From: an uncultured Brevundimonas sp.
GTDB taxonomy: Bacteria; Pseudomonadota; Alphaproteobacteria; Caulobacterales; Caulobacteraceae
Assembly (NCBI RefSeq): GCF_943913055.1
Contig: NZ_CALTWS010000091.1
Coordinates: forward strand, 1 to 10,179
DNA length: 10,179 nt
Reading direction: 5' to 3'
Below, piece after piece: positions 1 to 7,805 of this stretch. Made by a program: the position numbers and the translations under genes. The notes under the pieces were generated by a model. It did not search any database. It saw only the letters and a program-made list of their open reading frames with translations, and was not told the origin of the DNA. Numbering within the stretch: the first letter of the stretch is position 1; every line of letters begins with the position of its first letter.

Positions 1-1971
<1,971 letters not shown>

Positions 1972-1991
<20 letters not shown>

Positions 1992-2070
1992 ACAGGGGCG
2001 TATGCGCCTGATAGTAGGCGACGAACTCGCTAACGCTGGTAGACGTGGGCTCCGTTTTTCGCGTTGCTAT
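1972..2070 (-). pseudogene. Possible 5' remnant of a small protein gene (DUF1801-like start?)
   Basis: On the minus strand a 32-codon frame runs from an ATA codon (2068-2070) to a TGA lying inside the 3' end of uvrB. It begins I-A-T-R-K-T-E-P-T-S-T-S-V-S-E-F-V-A and continues YYQAHTPL. The pattern K-T-x-P-T-x-x-S-V-x-x-F is how I remember the N-termini of DUF1801 proteins, where the first residue would be Met. Here the start is ATA, an AAGGG-like ribosome site lies upstream on that strand, and the body of the protein is missing. It could be the scar of a gene removed when the neighbouring island arrived. It is equally possible that this is chance protein-like sequence. Only about 16 residues support the idea. 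Confidence 0.18.
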
Positions 2071-2269
2071 TTGCCAGCCCTTGTCCGGTGCGAGTGGCCT
2101 CACCCGTGTTTTGGCTACGCAAGCCAGTTGCGAACTTTCAGCCGACCCAATTGTGAATCCGGTATGTCGGTCGTAAGCGATCTCGGCAGCATCTTAGTCG
2201 CTCCAGTGCTCACCAACTCGACATGCTGCAGGCGAACAGCTAGCGTTGCCTAAAAGCTTGGGGGAATAG
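1992..2269. other. Intergenic region upstream of the island ATPase
   Basis: No convincing complete gene lies here. Composition falls from the host level towards that of the next gene. An imperfect hairpin (1993-2010, CAGG-GGCG around TAT, one G-G mismatch) directly follows the uvrB stop but has no T tract, so it is a weak terminator candidate. A weak promoter-like pair occurs at 2151-2156 (TTGTGA) and 2174-2179 (TAAGCG), 17 bp apart. An 83-codon plus frame from 2002 has no recognisable character and is not called. Confidence 0.5.
2151..2179 (+). promoter_or_regulatory. Weak promoter candidate for the Sll1717-type ATPase gene
   Basis: TTGTGA (2151-2156) and TAAGCG (2174-2179) are separated by 17 bp. 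This resembles a sigma-70 type arrangement about 90 bp upstream of the ATPase start. Both hexamers are poor matches, and other pairs of similar quality can be found in this A+T-richer stretch. Confidence 0.15.
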
Positions 2270-3739
2270 ATGCTGCCGACCGTGAAAGATCTTTTGAAGG
2301 AGCTGTCGTTCGGAGGCTCTGTCGCAGAGTTCGATAAACACCTAAAAGATTATTTCCTAGAGACGCACGCTTTTCGTCAGTTGATTAGCGATAAGAAAGA
2401 TATTGTCGCGGGCGACAAAGGTACTGGAAAGACAGCGATTTTCAAGGTTCTCTATGAAACCTACGCCTACATACCAAGTCTATCTCATGTAGTTGTTGTG
2501 CCTGCTTTCAATACAAGTGGTGACCCAATATTTCAGGAAATAGCCTCAAGAGCGCCTCAAGATGAAGGCGAATACATTGCCTTTTGGAAGGGTTTCATAC
2601 TATCGCTAGTTGGAAATTGGCTTCTTAAGCATAACAAATATGATAAGAAATCACCGCTCCATGATTTGGATATTTTGCTGAGAGGTTTGGGGCTCAGGTC
2701 GGATTTCGATCAGCCTAGGCCAATCTTTGATCGCATGATGGCGAAAGCATCAGGTATATTTTCTTGGCAATCTGCCGAAGTAAAGTTCGGAGCCGGAGCT
2801 GAGGGGGTTTCTCTCACGCCAAAAGTTGAATTTGATAAGAAAACGAAAAGTGATGCTAAAGTCATACCGGTCGCTGGTGCCCTAGGTCTTCTCAATAGGT
2901 GTCTTAACGAAACGGGTAAAACTGCGTGGGTTGCGGTCGATCGAATGGACGAAGCCTTTCAAGGTTACCCCGACGTTGAAATACCAGCGCTTAGAGCTCT
3001 ATTCAGAACATACCTAGATTTCACTGAGTTCGAGCGAATTAAACTGAAGCTTTTCGTGAGGCAGGACTTATTTAGAAGAATAGTCGGAGAAACATTTGTC
3101 AATCTAACTCATATCAATGATCGAAAAGTTGACGTGATATGGGACGATGAAGATCTTATGAGTCTTCTAGTTCGCAGGGTACGGCAAGGAAAAACGTTCT
3201 CCGAACGGTCAAACATTGACAAGGTGGATGATAAGGCCGTTTTCTACACAGTATTTCCAAAAAAAATCGATGCGGGTAAGCGACAACCCGAAACCTGGAC
3301 ATGGATGATGGGTAGAATCAGAGATGGAAATGGAGCCAAACCGCCTCGTAACCTAATCGATCTTGCAACATTTGCTCAGGACGCTCAATTAAGGAAAGAA
3401 GAACGGGATCGCGCACCTAGGCAGTTTGCTTCTGGAAAAGCTATGATCGAGGCTGAGCCTGTCCGAAAAGCACTAGCTGTACTTAGTGATCGCCGCGTCA
3501 ACGATACGCTTCTAGCTGAGGCTCGGTCTTTGGCTCCTTGTGTCAAGAAATTTAGAAATGGTCGATCTGAGCATAACGAGTCTTCTATTGCGGCTGTTTT
3601 AGGAGAAGACATCGAAAGCGCTCGTGCAAAGATCGCACAGCTCAAAGAATTGGGATTCCTTGAAGAGGTTGGGTCTTCATATAAAGTTCCTATGCTTTAC
3701 CGCGGTGGTCTGAATATTACGCAAGGCAAGGCCTTTTGA
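2270..3739 (+). CDS. P-loop ATPase of the Sll1717 type, island-borne
   Basis: This 489-residue protein is predicted to be a cytosolic NTPase. It opens with the F-G-G-x-V-A-E-x-D-x-x-L-x-x-Y-F pattern (14-29) that I associate with Sll1717-type ATPases. A Walker A motif GDKGTGKT follows at 48-55. A Walker B-like strand, WVAVDRMDE, lies at 220-228, and a strand KLFVRQDLFRR (about 260-270) resembles the sensor region of KAP/STAND-like NTPases. The C-terminal part (about 420-489) looks like a winged helix (IAQLKELGFLEEVGSSYKVP) and ends LYRGGLNITQGKAF. No nuclease, protease or membrane segment was seen. The start is supported by a GGGGG-AATAG-ATG ribosome site. Two hand-counted lines give 43-45% GC, far below the flanking genes, with codon use (AAA, TTT, ATA, AGA) unlike the host's, which indicates horizontal transfer. 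It has no partner gene on either side. The biological role of the family is not established; defence or DNA maintenance is inference. Confidence 0.8.
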   Translation: MLPTVKDLLKELSFGGSVAEFDKHLKDYFLETHAFRQLISDKKDIVAGDKGTGKTAIFKVLYETYAYIPSLSHVVVVPAFNTSGDPIFQEIASRAPQDEGEYIAFWKGFILSLVGNWLLKHNKYDKKSPLHDLDILLRGLGLRSDFDQPRPIFDRMMAKASGIFSWQSAEVKFGAGAEGVSLTPKVEFDKKTKSDAKVIPVAGALGLLNRCLNETGKTAWVAVDRMDEAFQGYPDVEIPALRALFRTYLDFTEFERIKLKLFVRQDLFRRIVGETFVNLTHINDRKVDVIWDDEDLMSLLVRRVRQGKTFSERSNIDKVDDKAVFYTVFPKKIDAGKRQPETWTWMMGRIRDGNGAKPPRNLIDLATFAQDAQLRKEERDRAPRQFASGKAMIEAEPVRKALAVLSDRRVNDTLLAEARSLAPCVKKFRNGRSEHNESSIAAVLGEDIESARAKIAQLKELGFLEEVGSSYKVPMLYRGGLNITQGKAF

Positions 3740-3899
3740 TCCAGTCAGGCTTATTTTTGTTTTGATAACGTAGCCGTTCTCATCTCGGCATTGCCACGGC
3801 CACCCCAAGGTCAAGCAGCAGCATCGGGTGCGACGCGACCGGAGTCGGCTGGAATTAACGACTCGGCGCGGGACTATCCGCGTCCCGCCTCTGACCTTT

Positions 3900-4072
3900 C
3901 GTCATCCTCCGGCAAGACGCGTCTTCGCGGCGCAGACCGGGGGACCCAGCGGCCTTCGATAGCAGGACGCTGTCGCCTACACCGCTGCCTCCAACATTGC
4001 GGCTGAACAGAGTCACGCTTGCGCGTGACGCTGGGTCCTCCGGTCTCGCTGCGCTCGCCGGAGGATGATGAC
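3900..4072. repeat. Inverted pair of intergenic repeats (REP/MITE-like element)
   Basis: Two related units face each other. Outer arms are GTCATCCTCCGGC (3901-3913) and GCCGGAGGATGATGAC (4057-4072), complementary apart from a 3-nt indel. Inner arms are CCGGGGGACCCAGCG (3937-3951) and CGCTGGGTCCTCCGG (4029-4043), with one mismatch. The left unit holds a perfect 12-bp palindrome, AAGACGCGTCTT (3914-3925). The 77-nt centre ends in a hairpin, GTCACGC-TTGC-GCGTGAC (4012-4029 with the arm base). The layout suggests a mobile or multi-copy intergenic element of the REP or MITE kind. Similar "GTCATCCTCCGG...GACCCAGCG" sequences are, from memory, scattered between genes in Caulobacterales. No transposase is encoded and no clear target duplication was seen. 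Confidence 0.6.
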
Positions 4073-4090
4073 AGTGAACCCCCATCCTCC

Positions 4091-4130
4091 CGCCCCTTCG
4101 CGCCCTTCGCCGACCCTTCCCGACCTTCGC
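4091..4130 (+). repeat. Four degenerate 10-bp tandem units
   Basis: CGCCCCTTCG, CGCCCTTCGC, CGACCCTTCC and CGACCTTCGC follow one another directly, consensus about CGNCCCTTCG. The 10-bp period is close to one helical turn, so a phased protein-binding array is conceivable, but C-rich low-complexity sequence is the simpler reading. Confidence 0.35.
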
Positions 4131-4320
4131 GCGCCTGAGCCCTGAAACTTTATTCCCATCACGCCCGAACACGGGGTGTGTCGTCGCGACCCCCATAGTT
4201 TCAACACCTTGTGTCCCCGGCCGGTCCTTTTCGGACCCCTCTTCCTCCGCACGGGGGCGGGCGGAGGCATAATCGTGGGGCCGGGCATCGGGGTCCGGCG
4301 GTCAGGTCGGGAAGGATCGG

Positions 4321-4521
4321 ATGACGGCACGGGACGGGAAGGGGGCGCAGCCGCTGGAGCGGGTGGCGGCGCGGATGGCAGAGGCTCAGAGCTTTCTGGA
4401 CGGCATGCTGCGCCTGCAGAAGATGATGCAGGCCGGGGCGCCGGGGAAGATGCAGGATCTCCTGCTGGCCCGGCTGGAGCGGCAGGCCGCGCGGCTGCAG
4501 GCCGGGGGGCGGCGGCGATGA
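4321..4521 (+). CDS. Small helical protein of unknown function, coupled to the next gene
   Basis: This 66-residue protein is not one I recognise. It is predicted to be almost wholly alpha-helical, with two amphipathic stretches (about 11-37 and 43-61), many Ala, Leu, Met, Gln and Arg residues, and a basic end (GGRRR). It has no signal peptide or membrane segment. A GGAAGGA ribosome site sits about 5 bases before the ATG. Its stop overlaps the start of the following gene in an ATGA, which argues for translation as a pair and supports its being real. It may be a small partner or adaptor for the helix-turn-helix protein, but that is inference from position only. Confidence 0.6.
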   Translation: MTARDGKGAQPLERVAARMAEAQSFLDGMLRLQKMMQAGAPGKMQDLLLARLERQAARLQAGGRRR

Positions 4522-5195
4522 AGGCCCATCCGCGCACCACCTATGTCACCGCCGGGGCCGAGGCCTGGAGCCTGATCCGGGGGGCCTATCTGTCGGGCCT
4601 GTCGGCACCCACGGTGGCGGCGCGGTTCGGGGTGTCGGTCTCGGCCCTGCGCAAGCGGGCCCGGCGCGAGGGCTGGACCAAGCAGCAATATGCCGCCGCC
4701 CGCGCCCTGCCGGACGGGGCGGCCCCGCTGCCCGTCGGCCAGGTCGCGTCCGCCGCCGCGCCCCCATCGGCGATGTTGCCTGGCGGGGGACATCCCATCC
4801 TGTCCGGCGGCCTGTCGGAGGATGAGGTGGTCGAGGTCCAGCTGCCCAATCCGACGATCCAGCCGGGGGCCCTGGCTCGCCGGGCCCTGGCCCATGCGGC
4901 CCAGGCCGTGCGCGACGGCCAGGGGCTGAATGCCGTGCGCCTGGCCCGCGCCGCCGCCGAGATCGCCCGCCTGGACCAGCTGCTGGAATGGGACGGCGAC
5001 ACCGACGACGAGGGACCGGAGGCCGAGGCCCGCTTTCGCGGGCGTCAGGACATCATGCGCGTCTTCATCCGCGAACAGGCGCTGGACCTGGCCCGTCGCA
5101 TGACCGACGGCCGCCCCCTGCCGCCCGCCTATGTCGAGCTGGAGGCCATGCTGGCCCGCCAGGCCGCGATGCGTGACGGGGAGGGCGCGTCATGA
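4518..5195 (+). CDS. Helix-turn-helix protein, small-terminase-like N-terminus, function unknown
   Basis: The 225-residue protein begins MKAHPRTTYV. Residues about 13-60 form a helix-turn-helix of the kind seen in small terminase subunits and recombinase-like DNA-binding proteins: W-S-L-I-R-G-A-Y-L-S-G-L-S-A-P-T-V-A-A-R-FGVSVSALRKRARREGW. A Pro/Ala/Gly-rich linker (about 65-105) follows. Then comes a helical C-terminal half with a Leu/Ala/Arg-rich stretch (about 115-160) and an acidic patch DGDTDDEGPEAEA. I chose the ATG at 4518 because it overlaps the preceding stop (ATGA) and starts the conserved-looking part; an in-frame GTG at 4176 would add about 114 low-complexity residues that overlap the 66-residue gene. 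No large terminase, portal or capsid gene is adjacent, so a packaging role cannot be claimed. It could be a lone domesticated phage or gene-transfer-agent relative, or a regulator. Confidence 0.7.
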   Translation: MKAHPRTTYVTAGAEAWSLIRGAYLSGLSAPTVAARFGVSVSALRKRARREGWTKQQYAAARALPDGAAPLPVGQVASAAAPPSAMLPGGGHPILSGGLSEDEVVEVQLPNPTIQPGALARRALAHAAQAVRDGQGLNAVRLARAAAEIARLDQLLEWDGDTDDEGPEAEARFRGRQDIMRVFIREQALDLARRMTDGRPLPPAYVELEAMLARQAAMRDGEGAS

Positions 5196-5209
5196 CCGCG
5201 TCCGGACAT

Positions 5210-5263
5210 GGAGACAGTGTCTCCACAATCCCCCTTTTCGTTTTTCCCCACGGCACGGAGACA
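5210..5263. repeat. Palindromic repeat with three GGAGACA/TGTCTCC arms
   Basis: GGAGACA-G-TGTCTCC (5210-5224) is a perfect 7+7 bp dyad with a single central base. A third copy of the arm, GGAGACA, lies at 5257-5263 across a C/T-rich spacer, so TGTCTCC (5218-5224) can pair with either side and the DNA or RNA could switch between two hairpins. It follows the preceding gene's stop at once. The frame ATG-GAG-ACA-GTG-TCT (METVS) at 5208 is one I remember from spurious short proteins in alphaproteobacteria, suggesting a dispersed intergenic repeat. It might act as a 3'-end structure for the upstream gene pair. Confidence 0.45.
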
Positions 5264-5305
5264 CCGGACCCCGCATGGGGCGCAAACGCCCACCCTGCGG
5301 CCATG

Positions 5306-5340
5306 AAAAAGGGCGCGGCAGCCGTGGCCACCGCGCCCTT
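5306..5340 (-). terminator. Intrinsic terminator of cspA
   Basis: On the minus strand a perfect 10-bp stem, AAGGGCGCGG and CCGCGCCCTT (5331-5340 and 5309-5318), with a 12-nt loop is followed by a T run at 5306-5310. It lies about 25 bases past the cspA stop. This is a textbook rho-independent terminator. On the plus strand the stem follows the helix-turn-helix gene but lacks a good T tract, so it serves mainly the minus strand. Confidence 0.88.
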
Positions 5341-5364
5341 CTGTGGTTTGGGTCTTGTCAGGCT

Positions 5365-5568
5365 TCAGAGAAGCTTGAGGTCCACCGCCGAGGTCTTGCC
5401 GCGCTGGTTTTCCAGCTCGTATTCGACCTTCTGGTTGTCATCCAGGCCTTGCAGGCCGGCCTTCTGGACCGCGGTGACGTGTACGAACACGTCGGAACCG
5501 CCGCCATCGGGCTGGATGAAGCCGTAGCCTTTGGTGGAGTTGAACCACTTGACCGTGCCGGTCGCCAT
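5365..5568 (-). CDS. cspA: Cold-shock domain protein (CspA family)
   Basis: This 67-residue protein is a single cold-shock domain, the usual family length. Such proteins bind single-stranded RNA and DNA in the cytoplasm and act as RNA chaperones or antiterminators. The first strand MATGTVKWFN leads into RNP1, K-G-Y-G-F-I (13-18), and RNP2, DVFVHV (26-31). The later strands and the end (KTSAVDLKLL) are normal. A GGAGA ribosome site (5576-5580) lies 7 bases before the ATG. The gene appears to be monocistronic, with a strong terminator behind it and a roughly 200 bp gap in front. Paralogues are common in alphaproteobacteria, so the sequence cannot say whether this copy is cold-induced or growth-phase controlled; the symbol is at family level. 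Confidence 0.95.
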   Translation of the reverse strand: MATGTVKWFNSTKGYGFIQPDGGGSDVFVHVTAVQKAGLQGLDDNQKVEYELENQRGKTSAVDLKLL

Positions 5569-5601
5569 GTCTGCGTCTCCGTAAACGCGCTTTGCCAGGC
5601 A

Positions 5602-5621
5602 GGTGTCCCTGCGGGATCACC
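5602..5621 (-). promoter_or_regulatory. Stem-loop in the cspA leader
   Basis: In the transcript direction GGTG-A-TCCC-GCA-GGGA-CACC folds into an 8-bp stem with one bulged A and a 3-nt loop. It ends about 33 bases before the cspA start and about 20 bases before its ribosome site. Structured 5' leaders are typical of cold-shock genes; whether this one controls translation is inference. Confidence 0.35.
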
Positions 5622-5703
5622 CGTCAGTCCATCTGGAACAAGCTCGTTCGAGGAAGGAGCAAGCACGGGTTTGGACCCCGCACGAAATCCGGACTGCGCT
5701 GAT

Positions 5704-5732
5704 GTTCTCTCCCGCAAATCCGGGCCGGTCAA
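5704..5732 (-). promoter_or_regulatory. Candidate cspA promoter
   Basis: On the minus strand TTGACC (5727-5732) is a good -35 match. The hexamer 17 bp further on, GAGAAC (5704-5709), is a poor -10. If used, the transcript would have a leader of roughly 130 nt, which fits cold-shock genes. No better pair was found in the gap. Confidence 0.25.
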
Positions 5733-5770
5733 CAGCAAAGCGAATCGGCGCGGGCTGAACAGGGTTACCG

Positions 5771-6535
5771 TCAGCGGGCGCACAGGCTGTAGGACGCGCC
5801 GTCCAGATGCAGGTGGTCCGCATGGGCCGCATTGTAGTCCGGCGTCAGGACGGTCGAGAACAGGCGGCACGCCCCGTCCCTCAGTCGCGTCAGGAAGGGC
5901 CGCGCTTGCGCCCCCGCCGGACCCTGGCCCGACCAGTCGTCCAGCACGGTCACCTTCGAGCCGTCGGCCAGGGTCACGCCCGCGACGTCCAGCGCATTGG
6001 CCCGGGCATGCTCGCTGGGCCGGGCGCTGGCATCGGTCTGGCCATAGATGCGGCGGCAGGCGTAGGTGCCCATGCTGTCGACGCGGGCGACGTCCTGACC
6101 GAAGCTGGCCCGGGCCGCCGGCTGCAGCACCTGGCGGTCCCAGATGACGTACCGGACGGCCAGCGGGCACTGCATGACCAGACCGCCGGGGCTCAGCGGC
6201 GTGACCGCCCCGCCCGTGATCCGGACCGCGCCGCGCACGACGCAGAAGCCGCCGTCGTCCCGGTCCGGGGCCCGCTCGACGGTGACGCCGGCGTCGCGCA
6301 GCACCTGCAGGCAGGCCTCGGTCTGGGCGGTGACCTGCTCCGGCGCGGCGGTCGGCGGCAGGTCCAGATCGGCGACCTTGGCTTGCGTCGCCTGGCCGAT
6401 CGGCCGGTCCAGATCCAGCGGCTTCCACGGCAGGTCCTGGTGCGGCGCGAAGGCGTTCAGCAGGGCGAACAGGGCGCAGACGCCTAAGGCCGCCTCCCAC
6501 ATCAGGTTCCAGAAGTCGGCCAGATCACGCTTCAT
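5771..6535 (-). CDS. Extensin-like C-terminal domain protein, membrane-anchored
   Basis: The 254-residue protein starts with a short basic stretch and a hydrophobic segment (about 14-30, ALGVCALFALLNAFA), probably an uncleaved anchor placing the rest in the periplasm. The body (about 70-254) matches the bacterial extensin-like C-terminal family. It has six Cys (75, 98, 123, 160, 223, 252) suited to disulfides, the stretch VLQPAARASFGQ, MGTYACR (155-161), SEHARANALDVAG (174-186) and DYNAAHADHLHLD (233-245). His176, Asp183 and His241/His243 are arranged like the zinc ligands of M15-type peptidoglycan peptidases, so a cell-wall hydrolase role is a reasonable inference, not proven for this family. 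A GAGG ribosome site (6540-6543) precedes the ATG. It lies 51 bp downstream of the serine hydrolase gene on the same strand, probably in one transcript. Confidence 0.88.
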   Translation of the reverse strand: MKRDLADFWNLMWEAALGVCALFALLNAFAPHQDLPWKPLDLDRPIGQATQAKVADLDLPPTAAPEQVTAQTEACLQVLRDAGVTVERAPDRDDGGFCVVRGAVRITGGAVTPLSPGGLVMQCPLAVRYVIWDRQVLQPAARASFGQDVARVDSMGTYACRRIYGQTDASARPSEHARANALDVAGVTLADGSKVTVLDDWSGQGPAGAQARPFLTRLRDGACRLFSTVLTPDYNAAHADHLHLDGASYSLCAR

Positions 6536-6586
6536 GCCGCCTCAGCGTGGCGGGAGCCGCGCCGCTGCGCAAGCGGAACCGTGGGG

Positions 6587-7687
6587 TCAGGCCAGGGCGT
6601 TCAGCCTGACCATCAGATCCTGCACTGCCCGGCGGCCCGCCTGCCCGTCGTTGGACACGGCGATGACGGCGCGGTTCTGCTCAGGCCGGACCAGCGCTCC
6701 GGCATGCCACATGGTGTTGGACCCCTCATGCCCCAGGACCCGCTGCGGCCCCTGACCCCGCACCAGCCAGCCGCAGGCGTAGCCGGGTGGTGGGCCCTCG
6801 GCCGGGGCGGTCAGGCGGGCAATGCTGTCCGCGCCGATCCAGCCGCCGCCTTCGTTCAGAAACACCGCCAGGAACCGCCCGTAGTCGGTCAGGGTCATAT
6901 GCGCCGTCCCCGCAGGCCCCAGCGCCAGCGGGTTATCCGCCCCGGGACTGGTCGGAGCGATCGCCGTCGGCCCCGCGCGATGGCCCCAGGCATTGGGCGA
7001 TGGCGGCGGCCCGAAGCCTGCGCTTGTCAGGTCGAGCGGCCCATAGACCTCCGCCCGCATGGCGTCCTCCCACGACTGACCGGTGATCGCCTCGATCGCC
7101 GCTCCCACGACGATGTAGTTGGCATTGCCATAGGCGAAGGTGCCGACGGGCCCGCCGGGCGGCCTGGCGAAAGCCTGTTCGGCGATGGCGCGGCGCTGTT
7201 CGGGCAGGGACCTCGGATCGGACCTGGCCGTCATCAGCCAGGCCGGACCGATGATGTCGGCATCCATCAGCCCGGCGCGGTGGTGCATCAGGTCGATCAG
7301 CTGGGTGTTGCTCCAAGCCGGATCCAGGGTCAGGTCGGGGAAGGCCTGCGCGACCGTCACCTGCCAGTCGGTACGCCCCTGTTCGACCAGCCGCGAAAAC
7401 AGAGCCGCCGTCATCGCCTTGGTGTTGGAGCCCAGATGCCAGCGGTCGTCGGCGGTGACAGGATCGCTGCCGCCGGCCTGGCGTACGCCCCTGACCGACG
7501 ACCAGACCAGCCCCTCGCGCGAGACGATGGCTCCGGCCAGGGCGGGCGGCGTAGCGGCGGCGAAGGCAGCATCTAGCGCAGCATCGGCCGCGGCAAAGGC
7601 ATCGTCGGCGCGGGCGGCGCGGGGCGGGGCGTATACTGCTGGCGCGACGATCAGGCTGGTCAGGACGGCGCGGCGATGGGCGAACAT
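6587..7687 (-). CDS. Exported serine hydrolase of the beta-lactamase (class C/PBP-like) family
   Basis: The 366-residue protein has a signal peptide, MFAHRRAVLTSLIVAPAVYA, with a twin-arginine pair and a likely cleavage after ARA (about 25-27), so it probably acts in the periplasm, perhaps via Tat. The beta-lactamase fold is marked by the catalytic S-N-T-K (Ser87-Lys90, in HLGSNTKAMTA), the Y-G-N motif (186-188) and H-E-G (320-322) in the place of the KTG box. These suit the family of esterases, D-amino-acid peptidases and PBP4*-like proteins; the substrate cannot be told, and the HEG box argues against calling it an antibiotic-resistance enzyme. I chose the ATG at 7687 over one 42 codons upstream because a GAAGGA ribosome site precedes it and the signal peptide starts there. 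The longer form would overlap the divergent ppk2 start. Confidence 0.9.
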   Translation of the reverse strand: MFAHRRAVLTSLIVAPAVYAPPRAARADDAFAAADAALDAAFAAATPPALAGAIVSREGLVWSSVRGVRQAGGSDPVTADDRWHLGSNTKAMTAALFSRLVEQGRTDWQVTVAQAFPDLTLDPAWSNTQLIDLMHHRAGLMDADIIGPAWLMTARSDPRSLPEQRRAIAEQAFARPPGGPVGTFAYGNANYIVVGAAIEAITGQSWEDAMRAEVYGPLDLTSAGFGPPPSPNAWGHRAGPTAIAPTSPGADNPLALGPAGTAHMTLTDYGRFLAVFLNEGGGWIGADSIARLTAPAEGPPPGYACGWLVRGQGPQRVLGHEGSNTMWHAGALVRPEQNRAVIAVSNDGQAGRRAVQDLMVRLNALA

Positions 7688-7805
7688 GGGCTTCCTTCGG
7701 ATTGGACGACCCAGGCTATCCAAGACGGGCGACGAACGCACCTGACAACGAAGACAGGATCGGCCGACGGTTGCCGTCCTGCCCGCGACGGCGCAGCATG
7801 CGGCC

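Larger units (their letters stand above)
3740..4320. other. Long non-coding spacer with repeats downstream of the island gene
   Basis: No credible gene was found; frames here are low-quality and Arg/Pro/Ala-rich. The first 50 bases remain A+T-rich, with a T-rich stretch just after the ATPase stop (around 3750-3762) but no preceding strong hairpin. Composition returns to host-like from about 3790. A 7-bp hairpin lies at 3868-3888 (GCGGGAC / GTCCCGC, 7-nt loop). The inverted repeat pair at 3900-4072 and four 10-bp units at 4091-4130 are listed separately. A short GGTCC/GGACC hairpin occurs near 4223-4237. No tRNA-like cloverleaf was recognised. Confidence 0.6.

Noticed and set aside
2002..2253. 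83-codon frame between uvrB and the ATPase gene
   Set aside because: No ribosome site, no recognisable motif, mixed composition; reads as random Arg/Cys/Ser-rich sequence.
2270..3739. The island as a complete multi-gene defence system
   Set aside because: Only one gene is present; no nuclease, methylase, reverse transcriptase, toxin-antitoxin or CRISPR component is seen nearby.
3855..4196. Minus-strand frame of 113 codons
   Set aside because: It is the translation of the intergenic repeat pair and its spacer; low-complexity and without a ribosome site.
4176..4517. N-terminal extension of the HTH protein from a GTG
   Set aside because: It would overlap the whole 66-residue gene in another frame, is Gly/Arg-rich, and the ATGA-coupled ATG at 4518 is a better start.
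5192..5527. Plus-strand frame starting at an ATGA after the HTH gene
   Set aside because: Despite the overlap, it runs through the palindromic repeat, the terminator and antisense through cspA; no protein family features.
5637..5651. GAAC-N6-GTTC as a LexA (SOS) box upstream of cspA
   Set aside because: The alphaproteobacterial box is GTTC-N7-GTTC, a direct repeat; the orientation and spacing here do not fit.
6587..7687. Calling the serine hydrolase an antibiotic-resistance beta-lactamase
   Set aside because: The third box is HEG, not KTG, and the family is dominated by esterases and peptidases; resistance cannot be supported from sequence.
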